In this document: piece after piece, positions 1-5,399 of the stretch
Numbering within the stretch: position 1 is the stretch's first letter
How the letters are laid out: each line of letters begins with the position of its first letter
From: an uncultured Paracoccus sp.
GTDB lineage: Bacteria; Pseudomonadota; Alphaproteobacteria; Rhodobacterales; Rhodobacteraceae
Assembly: GCA_937859005.1 (NCBI GenBank)
Contig: CALLYR010000242.1
Span: 1-5,399, forward strand
Length of the DNA: 5,399 bases
Reading direction: 5' to 3'
Made by a program: the position numbers and the translations under genes
The notes under the pieces: model-generated
The model's database searches: none
The model's input: the letters and a program-made list of their open reading frames with translations, nothing else
What the model was told of the DNA's origin: nothing

Positions 1-670
1 GGGCCTCGGAGGTAAGTTCGACCACCGTGCGGTCAGCGGATGCGCGGACGCGCTGCGCGGCCTCGCCGCCGCGGGCGATCTCGTCGGCGGCCTCGCGTTC
101 GCGTTCGGCGCGCATCCGGGCATAGGTCGCGGCAAGGTTCTGTTCGGGCAGGTCGGTCCGCGTCAGGCGCACGTCGATGATCTGCACGCCCAGATTCGCG
201 GCCTCGGTGCGCGCGGCATCGCGGATCTGACCCATCAGCGCCGTCCGGTCATCCGACAGCACCGTGGTCGATGGATAAGAGCCAAGAACCCCACGGATGG
301 CGTTGGTCATGATCCCGCTCAGCCGCTGTTCGGCGAAGGCGATGCCGCCGTCGCCCACCGCGCGGCGGAAACGGACGACATCGGTGATCTGCCAGCGGGC
401 AAAGGCGTCCACGACCAGCCGGCGGTCGTCGAGCGGCGTGACCTCCATCGGTTCGGTCGGCAGGCCCAGGATACGGGCGTCATAGCGCACGACGCGGTCG
501 ATCAGCGGCACCTTGAAGGCAAGGCCCGGTTCCTCGCGTACGGCGACGACCTCGCCAAAGCGCAGGACAAGGGCCTTTTCGCGGACATCGACGATATAGA
601 TGGCCGACATCACGAGGACGGCCACCACGATCACGGCCGGCAGGGCCAGGACGGAAAGGGCGCGGCGCAT
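1..670 (-). CDS. hflC: HflC, SPFH-domain modulator of FtsH protease (3' end cut by window edge)
   Basis: Reading the reverse strand from the ATG at 670-668 gives 223 uninterrupted codons running off the left edge; E. coli HflC is about 334 residues, so roughly the last third is missing. Residues 6-27 form a hydrophobic N-terminal membrane anchor (LALPAVIVVAVLVMSAIYIV), followed by the SPFH/band-7 start VREKALVLRFGEV and later LGVQIIDVRLTRTDLPE. The family motif MRAERERE lies at residues 186-193 and begins the Ala/Glu/Arg-rich coiled-coil stalk. HflC is known to pair with HflK in a large periplasm-facing cage around FtsH in the inner membrane, controlling access of membrane substrates. The start overlaps the hflK stop as TGATG, with a GGGGAA ribosome-site-like stretch 6 nt upstream (677-682), so translation is probably coupled to hflK. 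In related genomes a DegP/Do-type protease often follows; that cannot be seen here. Identification is firm. Confidence 0.95.
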   Translation of the reverse strand, partial: MRRALSVLALPAVIVVAVLVMSAIYIVDVREKALVLRFGEVVAVREEPGLAFKVPLIDRVVRYDARILGLPTEPMEVTPLDDRRLVVDAFARWQITDVVRFRRAVGDGGIAFAEQRLSGIMTNAIRGVLGSYPSTTVLSDDRTALMGQIRDAARTEAANLGVQIIDVRLTRTDLPEQNLAATYARMRAEREREAADEIARGGEAAQRVRASADRTVVELTSEA

Positions 671-1932
671 CAGTTGTTCCCCGTGTTGGTGGCGGCGGGT
701 GCCGGGCGCGCGGCCTGCCCGGAAAGGGCCTGCGGCGCGGACGCGGCGGGACGCCGCAACTGGTCCAGCGGCAGATAGGGCACGACCCCGGTGCCGCCCT
801 CGCCTTCGGCAATCAGCACCTTGTTCACATCGCCAAGAATTTTTTCCATCGATTCCAGATACATCCGGCGGCGCGTCACCTCCGGCGCCTTGACATATTC
901 CTCATAGACCGAATTGAAGCGCGCGGCCTCGCCCTCGGCGGCGTTGACGGCCTGGGCGCGATAGGCCTCGGACTGTTCGACCAGCGATGCGGCCTCGCCG
1001 CGTGCGTTGGCCAGCACGCGGTTGGCATAGGCGTCGGCCTCTTTTTCCAGCCGGTCGCGTTCCTGCTGGGCGGCCTGCACCTCGCGGAATGCGTCGATGA
1101 CCTCGCCCGGCGGATCGACGCGGCCCAGGTTGACCCGTTCGATGTTGATCCCGGCCTGATAGCTGTCCAGCGTCGCCTGGATCGCGATCTCAAGATCGCG
1201 GGCGATGACGCCGCGGTCGCGGTTCAGGATCGGGGACAGCTCGCTGCGGGCCACGATGTCGCGCATCGCGCTTTCGGCGACAGCGCGGATCGTGCCTTCG
1301 GGATCGGCCAGGTTGAACAGGAACTTGCGCGGGTCCGAGATGTTCCAGACCACCTGATAGTTCATGTCCACGATGTTCTGGTCGCTGGTCAGCATCAGGC
1401 CGCTGTCCATGGGATCGCGGCCCGTCCCGATCTCGATCGTGCGTTCGCCGGTCACGTTGACGATCTGGCGCGTGACGAAGGGCCAGGGGGCAAAGTTCAG
1501 GCCCTCGTCCCCCACGGCCAGCGGGCTGCCGAACAGCAGCTCGACCGACTTCTCGCCCGTATCGACGGTATAGAAGCTGGAAAAGGCCCACAGCGCCACT
1601 GCTGCCAGTGCGGCGATGCCCCAGGTGCCGCGGTTCATCTGCGGCAGTTCGCGGCGCGGACCGCGCGGGCTGCCCGGACCACCGGACCCGCCCTTGCCGC
1701 CCATCAGGACGCGCAGGCGGTCCTGGCCCTTGCGCATCAGTTCCTCGATCTCGGGGATCTGGTCGGGGCGGCGCGGGCCGCCGGGCGGATTCGGGCGCTG
1801 CGACGGATCGCCCCCGGGTTGCCCCCAGGGGCGCTGAGGCCCCTCCTGCTGGGGCGGACGCTGAGGCGGCGCCTTGGGCCGTTCGTCGTCACCGCCGCCG
1901 CTGCCGCCGCCCCAAGGGCCCTGATTTGCCAT
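670..1932 (-). CDS. hflK: HflK, SPFH-domain modulator of FtsH protease
   Basis: The product is 420 residues, close to the E. coli HflK length (419). The first ~100 residues are a Gly/Pro/Gln/Arg-rich, probably disordered cytoplasmic segment beginning MANQGPWGGG. A single membrane helix follows at about 103-121 (IAALAAVALWAFSSF). The SPFH/band-7 domain starts at YTVDTGEKSVELLFG and includes the highly typical LTSDQNIVDMNYQV. A charged, Ala-rich coiled coil lies near 283-345 (VQAAQQERDRLEKEADAYANR), then RRRMYLESME and a low-complexity Ala/Pro tail. HflK and HflC alternate in the cage around FtsH. I chose the ATG at 1932-1930 because GAAAGG (1940-1945) sits 7 nt upstream. An in-frame TTG at 1938 would add two residues but leaves almost no spacing to that site. 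The stop overlaps the hflC start by one base. Confidence 0.97.
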   Translation of the reverse strand: MANQGPWGGGSGGGDDERPKAPPQRPPQQEGPQRPWGQPGGDPSQRPNPPGGPRRPDQIPEIEELMRKGQDRLRVLMGGKGGSGGPGSPRGPRRELPQMNRGTWGIAALAAVALWAFSSFYTVDTGEKSVELLFGSPLAVGDEGLNFAPWPFVTRQIVNVTGERTIEIGTGRDPMDSGLMLTSDQNIVDMNYQVVWNISDPRKFLFNLADPEGTIRAVAESAMRDIVARSELSPILNRDRGVIARDLEIAIQATLDSYQAGINIERVNLGRVDPPGEVIDAFREVQAAQQERDRLEKEADAYANRVLANARGEAASLVEQSEAYRAQAVNAAEGEAARFNSVYEEYVKAPEVTRRRMYLESMEKILGDVNKVLIAEGEGGTGVVPYLPLDQLRRPAASAPQALSGQAARPAPAATNTGNN

Positions 1933-1939
1933 CCTCAAG

Positions 1940-1945
1940 CCTTTC
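1940..1945 (-). promoter_or_regulatory. Ribosome binding site deciding the hflK start
   Basis: GAAAGG on the minus strand is followed by CTTGAGG and then ATG at 1932, a 7-nt spacing. This favours the ATG over the in-frame TTG at 1938, which starts only one base after the site. Confidence 0.6.
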
Positions 1946-1980
1946 GTCGAATTCCTGTCCTAACTGGGGCGTGTACGGGG

Positions 1981-1994
1981 AAGGTCAAGACCTT
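1981..1994. repeat. 14-bp palindrome, 6-bp arms with 2-nt spacer
   Basis: AAGGTC and GACCTT are perfect reverse complements separated by AA. The short spacer suits a dimeric protein-binding site better than an RNA hairpin. It covers the candidate -35 hexamer on the minus strand, 48 nt upstream of the hflK ATG. No known regulator is recognised from the sequence. Confidence 0.5.
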
Positions 1995-2022
1995 GCGCGC
2001 ACAGGCCGCAGCCACATTCCTG

Positions 2023-3396
2023 TCAGGCGGCGGCAGTGCGGCGCACCGGCGCCCGCATCGTCACCAGTTCTTCGGCCAGCGTCGGATGAACCGCAACGGC
2101 TGCGTCGAAATCCTCCTTGGTGGCCCCCATGCCGACCGCCACGGCCGCCAACTGGATCATCTCGCCCGCTTCGGGGGCGAAGATGTGGCAGCCCAGCACC
2201 CGGCGGGTGGCGGCGCAGACAACCAGCTTCATCATCGCGCGCGCTTCCGACCCGGCGAACAGCGATCGCATCGGACGGAAGCTGGCGGCATAGACTTCGA
2301 TAGGGCCCTGGGCCTCGGCCTGTTCCTCGGTCAGGCCGATGGTGGCCAGCTCGTGCGGGCGGACATAGACGGCGCTGGCGATCAGCGAATGATCGATCTT
2401 GCGCGGCTGGCCGCCAAAGATCGTGTCGGCAAAGGCATGGCCTTCGCGGATCGCGACCGGGGTCAGGTTCACCCGGTCGGTGACATCGCCCACGGCAAAG
2501 ACCGACGGCACCGCGGTCTGGGACCATTCGTCCACGACGATCTGGCCTTTTTTCCCCAGTTCGACGCCGGTGTTTTCCAGACCCAGCCCGGCGGTATAGG
2601 GCTGGCGGCCCGTGGCGAACATCACCGCGTCGTAATCCTGCGCCGCGCCCGCCTTGAAACTGACCCGGATGCCCGCATTGCTTCTGTCCAGCCGGGCCGG
2701 GCCGTCTTCCAGCCGCAGGGTGATGCCGATGTCCTGAAGCTGGCGGGTCACGAGGCTGCGGCCTTCCTCGTCAAAACCGCGCAGCACCTTGTCGCCACGG
2801 TGGACCAGCGTGGTGTCGCAGCCCAGGCCCTTCAGGATGGTCGCGAATTCGCAGGCGATGAAGCCGCCGCCGACGACCAGCACCCGGCGGGGCAGCGTCT
2901 CCATCGTGAACAGGTCGTCCGAGATCATGCCCAGTTCCTCGCCGGGGATGCCGGGGCGGGTCGGGCGGCCACCGACCGCGACCAGGATGTGCTTGGCCGA
3001 CTTGCGGGTGCCGTCGGCCAGTTCGACCGTATGAGGGTCGGCCAGACGCGCGCGTTGGTGGAAGATGTCCACCTCGGCGGTGCGCAGGCCGTTTTCATAC
3101 AGCCCCTCCAGACGGGACAGTTCGGCGTGCAGCTTGTCGCGGAACACCGGCCAGTCGAAACGCCCCCCTTGCGCATCGGTCCAGCCATAGGCGCGGGCCT
3201 CGTCCAGGGCGTGCGTTCCTTCCGAGGCGAAGATCATCAGTTTCTTGGGGACGCAGCCGCGGATCACGCAGGTGCCGCCCATGCGGCTTTCCTCGGCCAG
3301 GCCGACGCGGGCGCCGTGCTGGCTGGCCGCGATGCGCGCCGCACGCACCCCACCGGAACCGCCGCCGATGACGAACAGGTCATAGTCGAAGCTCAT
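2023..3396 (-). CDS. gor: Glutathione-disulfide reductase (NADPH)
   Basis: This cytosolic flavoenzyme reduces glutathione disulfide to two GSH using NADPH. The product is 457 residues (E. coli Gor is 450). The FAD-binding GGGSGG is at 11-16. The redox-active disulfide is C43/C48 in GGTCVIRGCVPKK, the form seen in plant, cyanobacterial and alphaproteobacterial enzymes. The NADPH-binding VVGGGFIACEFA lies near 174-185, followed by R200 and R206 (VHRGDKVLRGF), which align with the E. coli arginines that select NADPH over NADH. A second FAD contact is VFAVGDVTD. The dimerisation domain ends in AVHPTLAEELVTM, whose His (about 437) and Glu (about 442) form the catalytic pair. Dihydrolipoamide dehydrogenase and mercuric reductase are argued against by the two arginines and CVIRGC. 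The start overlaps the rpiA stop (ATGA), and GGAGGT at 3403-3408 lies 6 nt upstream. An upstream in-frame extension to 3729 is antisense noise over rpiA. Confidence 0.96.
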   Translation of the reverse strand: MSFDYDLFVIGGGSGGVRAARIAASQHGARVGLAEESRMGGTCVIRGCVPKKLMIFASEGTHALDEARAYGWTDAQGGRFDWPVFRDKLHAELSRLEGLYENGLRTAEVDIFHQRARLADPHTVELADGTRKSAKHILVAVGGRPTRPGIPGEELGMISDDLFTMETLPRRVLVVGGGFIACEFATILKGLGCDTTLVHRGDKVLRGFDEEGRSLVTRQLQDIGITLRLEDGPARLDRSNAGIRVSFKAGAAQDYDAVMFATGRQPYTAGLGLENTGVELGKKGQIVVDEWSQTAVPSVFAVGDVTDRVNLTPVAIREGHAFADTIFGGQPRKIDHSLIASAVYVRPHELATIGLTEEQAEAQGPIEVYAASFRPMRSLFAGSEARAMMKLVVCAATRRVLGCHIFAPEAGEMIQLAAVAVGMGATKEDFDAAVAVHPTLAEELVTMRAPVRRTAAA

Positions 3397-4121
3397 GCCG
3401 ACACCTCCGGCCGGGTCAGTTCGATCACCTGGCCGTCGGGGCCGCCGATCAGCGCGAGATCGCACATTTCCAGGAACAGCCCGTGTTCGACCACGCCCGG
3501 AATCGCGGCCAGACCCGTGGCCAGCCGATGGGGATGGGCGATCCTGTCCAGTGACAGATCCAGGATGATGTTGCCTTCGTCGGTGTGGAACTCGCGCCCG
3601 TCGCGGTGGCGCACCAGGACCGGGCGATGGGTCAGGTCCAGCGAAGCCAGCAGTTTCCGGATGTGCTTCTGCGTCGTCTGGCGGCCGAAGGGGATCACCT
3701 CGACCGGCAGGTGGAAGGCGCCCAGGCATTCGACGACCTTGGTCGGATCGGCGATCACGACCATGCGGTCGGACGCGGCGGCGGTGATTTTCTCACGCAG
3801 ATGCGCGCCGCCGCCGCCCTTGATGAGATTCAGGTCGGGATCTATCTCGTCCGCCCCGTCGATGGTCAGGTCCAGCCAGCCGATCTCGTCCAGTTCCTCG
3901 ATCGTCAGGCCCAGCGACCGCGCCAGATCGCAGGTCGCGCGCGAGGTCGCGGCACAACGCAGCCGCAGCCCCTCGGCGCGGACCCGTTCGGCCAGGCGGT
4001 GCACCATGAACACGGCGGTCGAGCCGGTGCCCAGACCCAGCCGCATCCCGTCCTGCACGAGCGCGACCGCAGCCCGCGCAGCGGCGTCCTTGGCCAGGTC
4101 AGAGAGAGAGGTTTCGGACAT
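3393..4121 (-). CDS. rpiA: Ribose-5-phosphate isomerase A
   Basis: The enzyme interconverts ribose 5-phosphate and ribulose 5-phosphate in the non-oxidative pentose phosphate pathway, supplying ribose for nucleotides. The product is 242 residues, somewhat longer than E. coli RpiA (219) owing mainly to the N- and C-terminal ends. The phosphate-loop motif GLGTGST is at 29-35. LTIDGADEID follows at 85-94 and IKGGGGAHLREK at 100-111. D88, D91, K101 and E110 align, at a constant offset of 7, with E. coli D81, D84, K94 and E103, so the active site is intact. ADPTKVVECLG and PVEVIPFG are also typical. The ATG at 4121 is preceded by CAGGAG (4129-4134) with 7-nt spacing. The open frame continues far upstream, but that part is antisense to ispDF and has no homology I recognise. 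The stop overlaps the gor start by ATGA. A (CT)5 tract spans codons 4-8. Confidence 0.97.
   Translation of the reverse strand: MSETSLSDLAKDAAARAAVALVQDGMRLGLGTGSTAVFMVHRLAERVRAEGLRLRCAATSRATCDLARSLGLTIEELDEIGWLDLTIDGADEIDPDLNLIKGGGGAHLREKITAAASDRMVVIADPTKVVECLGAFHLPVEVIPFGRQTTQKHIRKLLASLDLTHRPVLVRHRDGREFHTDEGNIILDLSLDRIAHPHRLATGLAAIPGVVEHGLFLEMCDLALIGGPDGQVIELTRPEVSA
3403..3408 (-). promoter_or_regulatory. Strong ribosome binding site for gor inside the rpiA 3' end
   Basis: GGAGGT on the minus strand, 6 nt before the gor ATG at 3396, nearly matches the full anti-Shine-Dalgarno complement. It lies in the last codons of rpiA, so ribosomes finishing rpiA pass directly over it. It fixes the gor start. 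Confidence 0.75.
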
Positions 4122-4247
4122 CGCGCGGCTCCTGTCGGTCTGGATCGGGGCGCTTATAGGGCGGATGCGCGGGCAGATACAGGGGTCCCCGGCCCGAACG
4201 CGGCGGCCCCGATTGCGCGGCGCAGGGGGATGACCTATCGCAGCGGC
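4122..4247. promoter_or_regulatory. Divergent rpiA / ispDF promoter region
   Basis: This is the only divergent gap in the window and must hold promoters for both directions unless ispDF is driven from elsewhere. On the minus strand TATAAG (4153-4158) is a good -10 candidate about 32 nt before the rpiA ATG, but the hexamer 17 nt upstream (TGTATC) is a poor -35. On the plus strand the same AT-rich spot reads TTATAG (4154-4159), with CTGTCG 16 nt upstream as a weak -35. The two -10 candidates therefore overlap. GGGGTCCCC at 4182-4190 is a short quasi-palindrome. Exact transcription starts cannot be read from sequence. Confidence 0.4.
4129..4134 (-). promoter_or_regulatory. Ribosome binding site of rpiA
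   Basis: CAGGAG on the minus strand, 7 nt before the ATG at 4121. It fixes the start of rpiA against the much longer open frame that continues upstream. Confidence 0.7.
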
Positions 4248-5390
4248 ATGGACGTGCCTTCGACATTCGCAGCCCTCATCACCGCCGCCGGGCGCGGCAC
4301 CCGCGCGGGCGGAGAGCCGAAGCAGTGGCGCGATCTGGCCGGGCGCAGCGTGCTGGCGCGCAGCATCGACGCGTTCGCCGACGTTTCCCGGATCGTGGTC
4401 GTCATCCATCCCGATGACATGGCCCGCGCCGTCGCCGAACTGGGCGGGCGCGTCACGCTGGTCGCAGGGGGCGATACGCGATCCGCCAGCGTGCGCGCCG
4501 GGCTGCAACTGCTGGAGGGGTCCGGCATCACCCATGTCCTGATCCACGACGGGGCGCGCCCGCTGGTGTCGCCCGCCGTCACTCGGGGCGTGGTGCAGGC
4601 GCTGGCGGACGGCGCCGTCGCCGCAGCACCCGGCCTGGCCGTGACGGACGCGCTGTGGCGGGGCGAAAACGGACGGGTCGCGGGAACGGCGGCCCGCGAA
4701 GGGCTTTACCGCGCGCAGACGCCGCAGGGCTTCGCGCTGGACGCAATCCTGGCCGCGCATCGGGCCTGTCCCGACGGTGCCGCCGATGACGTGGAACTGG
4801 CCCGCCGCGCGGGCCTTGAAGTGACGATCACGCCGGGCGACGAAGACAATCTGAAACTGACATGGCCGGGTGATTTTGTCCGGGCCGAACGGATGCTGGG
4901 GGCACGCATGGATATTCGGCTGGGCAACGGTTTCGACGTGCATGCCTTCGGCCCCGGCGATCATGTCTGGTTGTGCGGGGTGCGCGTGCCCCATGAGGCG
5001 GGGCTGGTCGGCCATTCCGACGCCGATGTCGGAATGCACGCGCTGACCGATGCGATCTATGGGGCGCTGGCGCAGGGCGACATCGGCCGCCATTTCCCGC
5101 CCAGCGACCCGCAGTGGAAGGGGGCTGCCAGCGACATCTTCCTGCGCCATGCGGCGGAACTGGCGCGGACGCAGGGCTTCCGCATCGGCAATGCCGATGT
5201 GACGCTGATCTGTGAACGGCCCAAGGTCGGCCCTCATGCGGACGCCATGCAGGCGCGGCTGGCGGACATCATGGGCGTCGATCCCGCCCGCGTCAGCGTC
5301 AAGGCCACCACATCGGAACGGCTGGGCTTCACCGGCCGCGGCGAAGGCATCGCCGCCATCGCGACCGCCACGCTGATCGGGAATGCGTGA
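4248..5390 (+). CDS. ispDF: Bifunctional IspD/IspF enzyme of the MEP isoprenoid pathway
   Basis: One 380-residue protein carries two non-consecutive MEP-pathway enzymes. Residues 1 to about 220 are IspD (MEP cytidylyltransferase): AALITAAGRGTRAGG with R19, PKQW with K25, then GGDTRSASVRAG, HDGARPLV, YRAQTPQGF and EDNLKLT. These match the CTP-binding and catalytic residues of the family. IspF (2-C-methyl-D-erythritol 2,4-cyclodiphosphate synthase) starts near M221: GNGFDVHAF supplies metal ligands D230 and H232, HSDADVGMHALTD supplies H256 and H264, and DIGRHFPP, KATTSERLGFTGRGEGIAA complete the family pattern. Both halves look full length and active, joined with almost no linker. Such fusions are known in alphaproteobacteria and epsilonproteobacteria. 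The intervening enzyme IspE is not in the window. The start is uncertain: the ATG at 4248 gives the family-like short N-terminus, while the ATG at 4230 (386 residues) abuts AGGGGG with almost no spacing. Neither has an ideal ribosome site. Confidence 0.96.
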   Translation: MDVPSTFAALITAAGRGTRAGGEPKQWRDLAGRSVLARSIDAFADVSRIVVVIHPDDMARAVAELGGRVTLVAGGDTRSASVRAGLQLLEGSGITHVLIHDGARPLVSPAVTRGVVQALADGAVAAAPGLAVTDALWRGENGRVAGTAAREGLYRAQTPQGFALDAILAAHRACPDGAADDVELARRAGLEVTITPGDEDNLKLTWPGDFVRAERMLGARMDIRLGNGFDVHAFGPGDHVWLCGVRVPHEAGLVGHSDADVGMHALTDAIYGALAQGDIGRHFPPSDPQWKGAASDIFLRHAAELARTQGFRIGNADVTLICERPKVGPHADAMQARLADIMGVDPARVSVKATTSERLGFTGRGEGIAAIATATLIGNA

Positions 5391-5399
5391 TGCAGGGGG
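5390..5399 (+). CDS. Possible start of a gene downstream of ispDF (only the first codons visible)
   Basis: The ispDF stop and an ATG share a base (TGATG), the same coupling seen between hflK and hflC. Only three codons (Met-Gln-Gly) are visible, so no product can be read. In related Rhodobacteraceae ispDF is commonly followed by pgpA (phosphatidylglycerophosphatase A), which is inference only. Alternatively CAGGGGG at 5393-5399 is a ribosome site for a start just past the edge. Confidence 0.3.

Larger units (their letters stand above)
1933..2022 (-). promoter_or_regulatory. gor-hflK intergenic gap with 14-bp palindrome and weak promoter-like element
   Basis: This 90-nt gap is the only break in the minus-strand gene run. 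It holds a perfect inverted repeat, AAGGTC-AA-GACCTT on the plus strand, at 1981-1994. On the minus strand this contains TTGACC (1983-1988), a plausible -35 hexamer. The -10 region 17-19 nt downstream (AGTTAG / TTAGGA) matches the consensus poorly. I see no GC-rich stem followed by a T-tract, so no intrinsic terminator for gor is supported. hflKC could therefore be read through from rpiA-gor, transcribed from its own promoter, or both. The promoter call is weak; the palindrome is directly visible. Confidence 0.35.

Noticed and set aside
1961..2022. Possible intrinsic terminator after gor
   Set aside because: Short GC-rich complementarities (such as GGCTGCGGCC) have no stable stem with a T-tract, and the 14-bp palindrome has only a 2-nt spacer and is not GC-rich enough.
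1608..2303. Plus-strand Arg/Pro-rich open frame (231 codons) over the hflK 5' end and gor 3' end
   Set aside because: It is opposite the Gly/Pro-rich hflK N-terminus, whose repetitive codons leave all frames open; no motif and no ribosome site are seen.
3397..3729. Upstream in-frame extension of gor within rpiA
   Set aside because: It lies in another frame of rpiA and has no homology; GGAGGT at 3403-3408 and the FAD-binding N-terminus fix the start at 3396.
3585..4229. Long N-terminal extension of ispDF frame across rpiA
   Set aside because: It is antisense to rpiA, carries no family homology, and IspD homology begins just after 4248.
1819..4233. Very long plus-strand open frame (804 codons) opposite gor and rpiA
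   Set aside because: It is antisense to three well-supported genes. Its translation is His/Asp/Gly/Ala-rich with no recognisable domain, as expected from the complement of GC-rich codons lacking stops.
4122..5237. Upstream in-frame extension of rpiA on the minus strand, opposite ispDF
   Set aside because: RpiA homology and a well-spaced CAGGAG define the start at 4121; the extension is a shadow of ispDF.
1..5399. CRISPR arrays, tRNA or rRNA genes, insertion sequences, toxin-antitoxin or phage genes
   Set aside because: No spaced repeats, cloverleaf, transposase motifs or terminal inverted repeats are visible; nearly every base is assigned to housekeeping genes with uniform composition.

Overview
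The window is about two-thirds G+C or higher by eye and densely coding. Codon use is GC-rich throughout. The gene set and order suggest an alphaproteobacterium, most likely of the Rhodobacteraceae/Paracoccus type: a fused IspDF, a plant/cyanobacterial-type glutathione reductase with a CVIRGC redox motif, and a Gly/Pro-rich HflK N-terminus. The genus is inferred from protein flavour only; no marker gene is present.

Layout: four genes lie on the minus strand, transcribed right to left in the order rpiA (3393-4121), gor (2023-3396), hflK (670-1932) and hflC (1-670, cut by the left edge). rpiA and gor overlap by ATGA, and hflK and hflC overlap by TGATG, so there are two translationally coupled pairs. 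A 90-nt gap (1933-2022) separates the pairs. It holds a 14-bp palindrome and a weak promoter-like element, and I see no convincing intrinsic terminator. On the other side of a short divergent intergenic region (4122-4247), ispDF runs rightward on the plus strand (4248-5390). It ends in TGATG, which may be the start of another gene cut by the right edge.

Function: RpiA is a pentose-phosphate pathway isomerase. Gor spends NADPH, largely a product of that pathway, to keep glutathione reduced. HflK and HflC form the inner-membrane SPFH complex that surrounds and modulates the FtsH protease. IspDF catalyses two steps of the MEP isoprenoid pathway. All are housekeeping functions, all key motifs I checked are intact, and there is no sign of mobile DNA, CRISPR, RNA genes or recent transfer. 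I found no evidence of a previously undescribed system. The points worth a second look are small: the palindrome upstream of hflK, the divergent promoter region, start-codon choices, and gene coupling.
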